Assembly: GCF_900102525.1 (NCBI RefSeq)
Contig: NZ_FNBZ01000001.1
Span: 1,054,001-1,118,000, forward strand
Length of the DNA stretch: 64,000 bases
Direction of reading: 5' to 3'
From: Allobosea robiniae
GTDB lineage: Bacteria; Pseudomonadota; Alphaproteobacteria; Rhizobiales; Beijerinckiaceae
Position 1 is the first letter of the stretch. Each line of letters opens with the position of its first letter. Shown in pieces: positions 62,981-64,000 of this stretch. The position numbers and the translations under genes were made by a program. A model generated the notes under the pieces. It saw only the letters and a list, made by a program, of their open reading frames with translations, did not search any database and was not told the DNA's origin.

Positions 62981-64000
62981 ATGCTCAGGCTCATGAACTT
63001 CGCCGGGAATCAGAGGGGCGGTGCCGCCATCCTTTTCGCGGTCTCTGCGACAGTCCTGTTCGGCTTCGGTGCGATGGCCGTCGATGTCGGCAACTTCTAC
63101 TACGAGAAGCGCAAGCTGCAGACGGCCAACGATCTTGCCGTTCTCGCAGCGGCGAGCGACCTGCCGCGCGCTCAGGCCGCGGCCCGGGCCAGCACGATGC
63201 AGAACGGCTTTTCCGGCAACGCGATCCAGACACTGCAGACCGGCATATACACGCCCGACCCGAAGCTGGCGGTCGAGGCACGCTTCGTCCCGAGCGCAGC
63301 CGCCAGCGTCAACGCGGTCAGGATCGACATGCGGACCACCACGCCGCTGCTGCTCGGCCGGGTCCTGGCATCGTCAACCGCGACCTCGCCGACGCCGGAC
63401 GCCCAGAACCCGGCAGGAGGCACGCAGCCCGTGGCGAGCCTCAGCGGCGGGGACGTGCCGATCGGTTCCAGCGCCATCGCGTTCCAGGATGCCCAGGCCT
63501 CGTTCGCCGTCGGCTCGCGCCTGCTCAAGCTCGATGGCGGCCTGCTCAACAGTCTGCTGGGTAGCCTGCTCGGGGGCGGCGTGTCGCTCTCCGTCATGGA
63601 TTACGACGCCCTGATCAAGGCGCGGGTGGACCTGTTCGACTTCTCGAAGCACCTCGCCACCCGTCTCAACCTGACCGCGGCGACCTATGATGACGTGCTC
63701 AAGGCCGATGCCCGCCTCGGCGACGTGCTGGCGGCCATCGTCGACGCCTCCCGCGATCACGACACGCGCAGCGGCACCGCCACCGCGGCACTGGGCCGGA
63801 TCGCGACCGCATCGGCGAGCAACCTGCCGGTCAACCTCGCTTCGCTGATCTCCTTCGGCCCGGCCGGCGACAAGCCGCTCTCCGGATCGAAGCCGCTCGC
63901 GGCCTCGCTCTCGGCGCTGGATATCGTCTCGGCGGTCGCGCAGATCGCCAACGGCAACCGCCAGATCGATGTCGGGCTCAACCTGAACCTGCCCGGGGTT
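62981..64000 (+). CDS. TadG-like Tad pilus protein (3' end cut by window)
   Basis: The frame opens at the ATG (62981, preceded by AAAGGGGGCACCC) and stays open to the last base, 340 codons. The N-terminus QRGGAAILFAVSATVLFGFGAMAVDVGNFYYEKRKLQTANDLAVLAAA is the Tad/DUF2134 transmembrane motif. A long periplasmic part follows with SLLNSLLGSLLGGG-like and Ala/Ser-rich stretches. It is 37 bases after the TadE gene, so both belong to a pilus locus that goes on to the right. Confidence 0.85.
   Translation, partial: MLRLMNFAGNQRGGAAILFAVSATVLFGFGAMAVDVGNFYYEKRKLQTANDLAVLAAASDLPRAQAAARASTMQNGFSGNAIQTLQTGIYTPDPKLAVEARFVPSAAASVNAVRIDMRTTTPLLLGRVLASSTATSPTPDAQNPAGGTQPVASLSGGDVPIGSSAIAFQDAQASFAVGSRLLKLDGGLLNSLLGSLLGGGVSLSVMDYDALIKARVDLFDFSKHLATRLNLTAATYDDVLKADARLGDVLAAIVDASRDHDTRSGTATAALGRIATASASNLPVNLASLISFGPAGDKPLSGSKPLAASLSALDIVSAVAQIANGNRQIDVGLNLNLPGV

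Overview
The window is a GC-rich (roughly two thirds G+C), densely packed chromosomal segment. Gene content and order point to an alphaproteobacterium of the Hyphomicrobiales (Rhizobiales), most like Bosea and relatives. Supporting signs are a DUF4167 protein, a kdsB-pheA pair divergent from a membrane-anchored CycM-type cytochrome c, PtsP (EI-Ntr), a divergent otsA / otsB-GH15 trehalose locus and many short intergenic palindromes. The genus is an inference from gene families, not from a database search. I found no rRNA, tRNA, CRISPR array, transposase, integrase or prophage gene.

Layout. 1-8.5 kb is housekeeping: MetW (cut by the window edge), ClpB, a DUF2293 protein, a MOSC protein, DUF4167, and prfA-prmC with a small secreted protein between them. 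8.5-15.5 kb holds ptsP and the trehalose genes: otsA divergent from otsB plus a GH15 hydrolase, with candidate general-stress promoters in the shared upstream region. 15.5-25 kb is accessory: a TetR regulator with a double operator and a small membrane protein, an M20 peptidase, a large exported TPR protein, lysE plus a split chrA pair, a membrane protein whose C-terminus runs into a palindromic repeat, DinB, and a FAD amine oxidase.

25-32 kb looks like a lysine/pipecolate-to-glutarate catabolic block: LysR, an ALDH7-type aminoadipate-semialdehyde dehydrogenase, glutaryl-CoA dehydrogenase, a CaiB-type CoA transferase and a translationally coupled thiamine-diphosphate enzyme. 32-42.7 kb has yceI-cytochrome b561, a small secreted protein, HdeD, an SDR and transaldolase downstream of a CUT1 sugar importer, and a second importer with an FbpB-like fused permease. 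Neither importer has an ATPase gene here. 42.7-50.3 kb has a REC-REC-GGDEF protein and a valine catabolic block (LysR, mmsA, a secreted protein, acyl-CoA dehydrogenase, mmsB), followed by NudC.

50.3-64 kb holds a Fis-like mini-regulator, pheA, kdsB, cycM, a complete yejABEF importer joined to deoB, a chemoreceptor with a polytopic membrane sensor and a coupled small membrane protein, and the start of a Tad pilus (TadE/TadG-like) locus cut by the window end.

The two most interesting items are the possible 2-oxoadipate-decarboxylase role of the thiamine enzyme in the glutarate operon, and a pair of paralogous small secreted proteins sharing an unrecognised domain. I saw no clear candidate for a completely new defence or mobile system.
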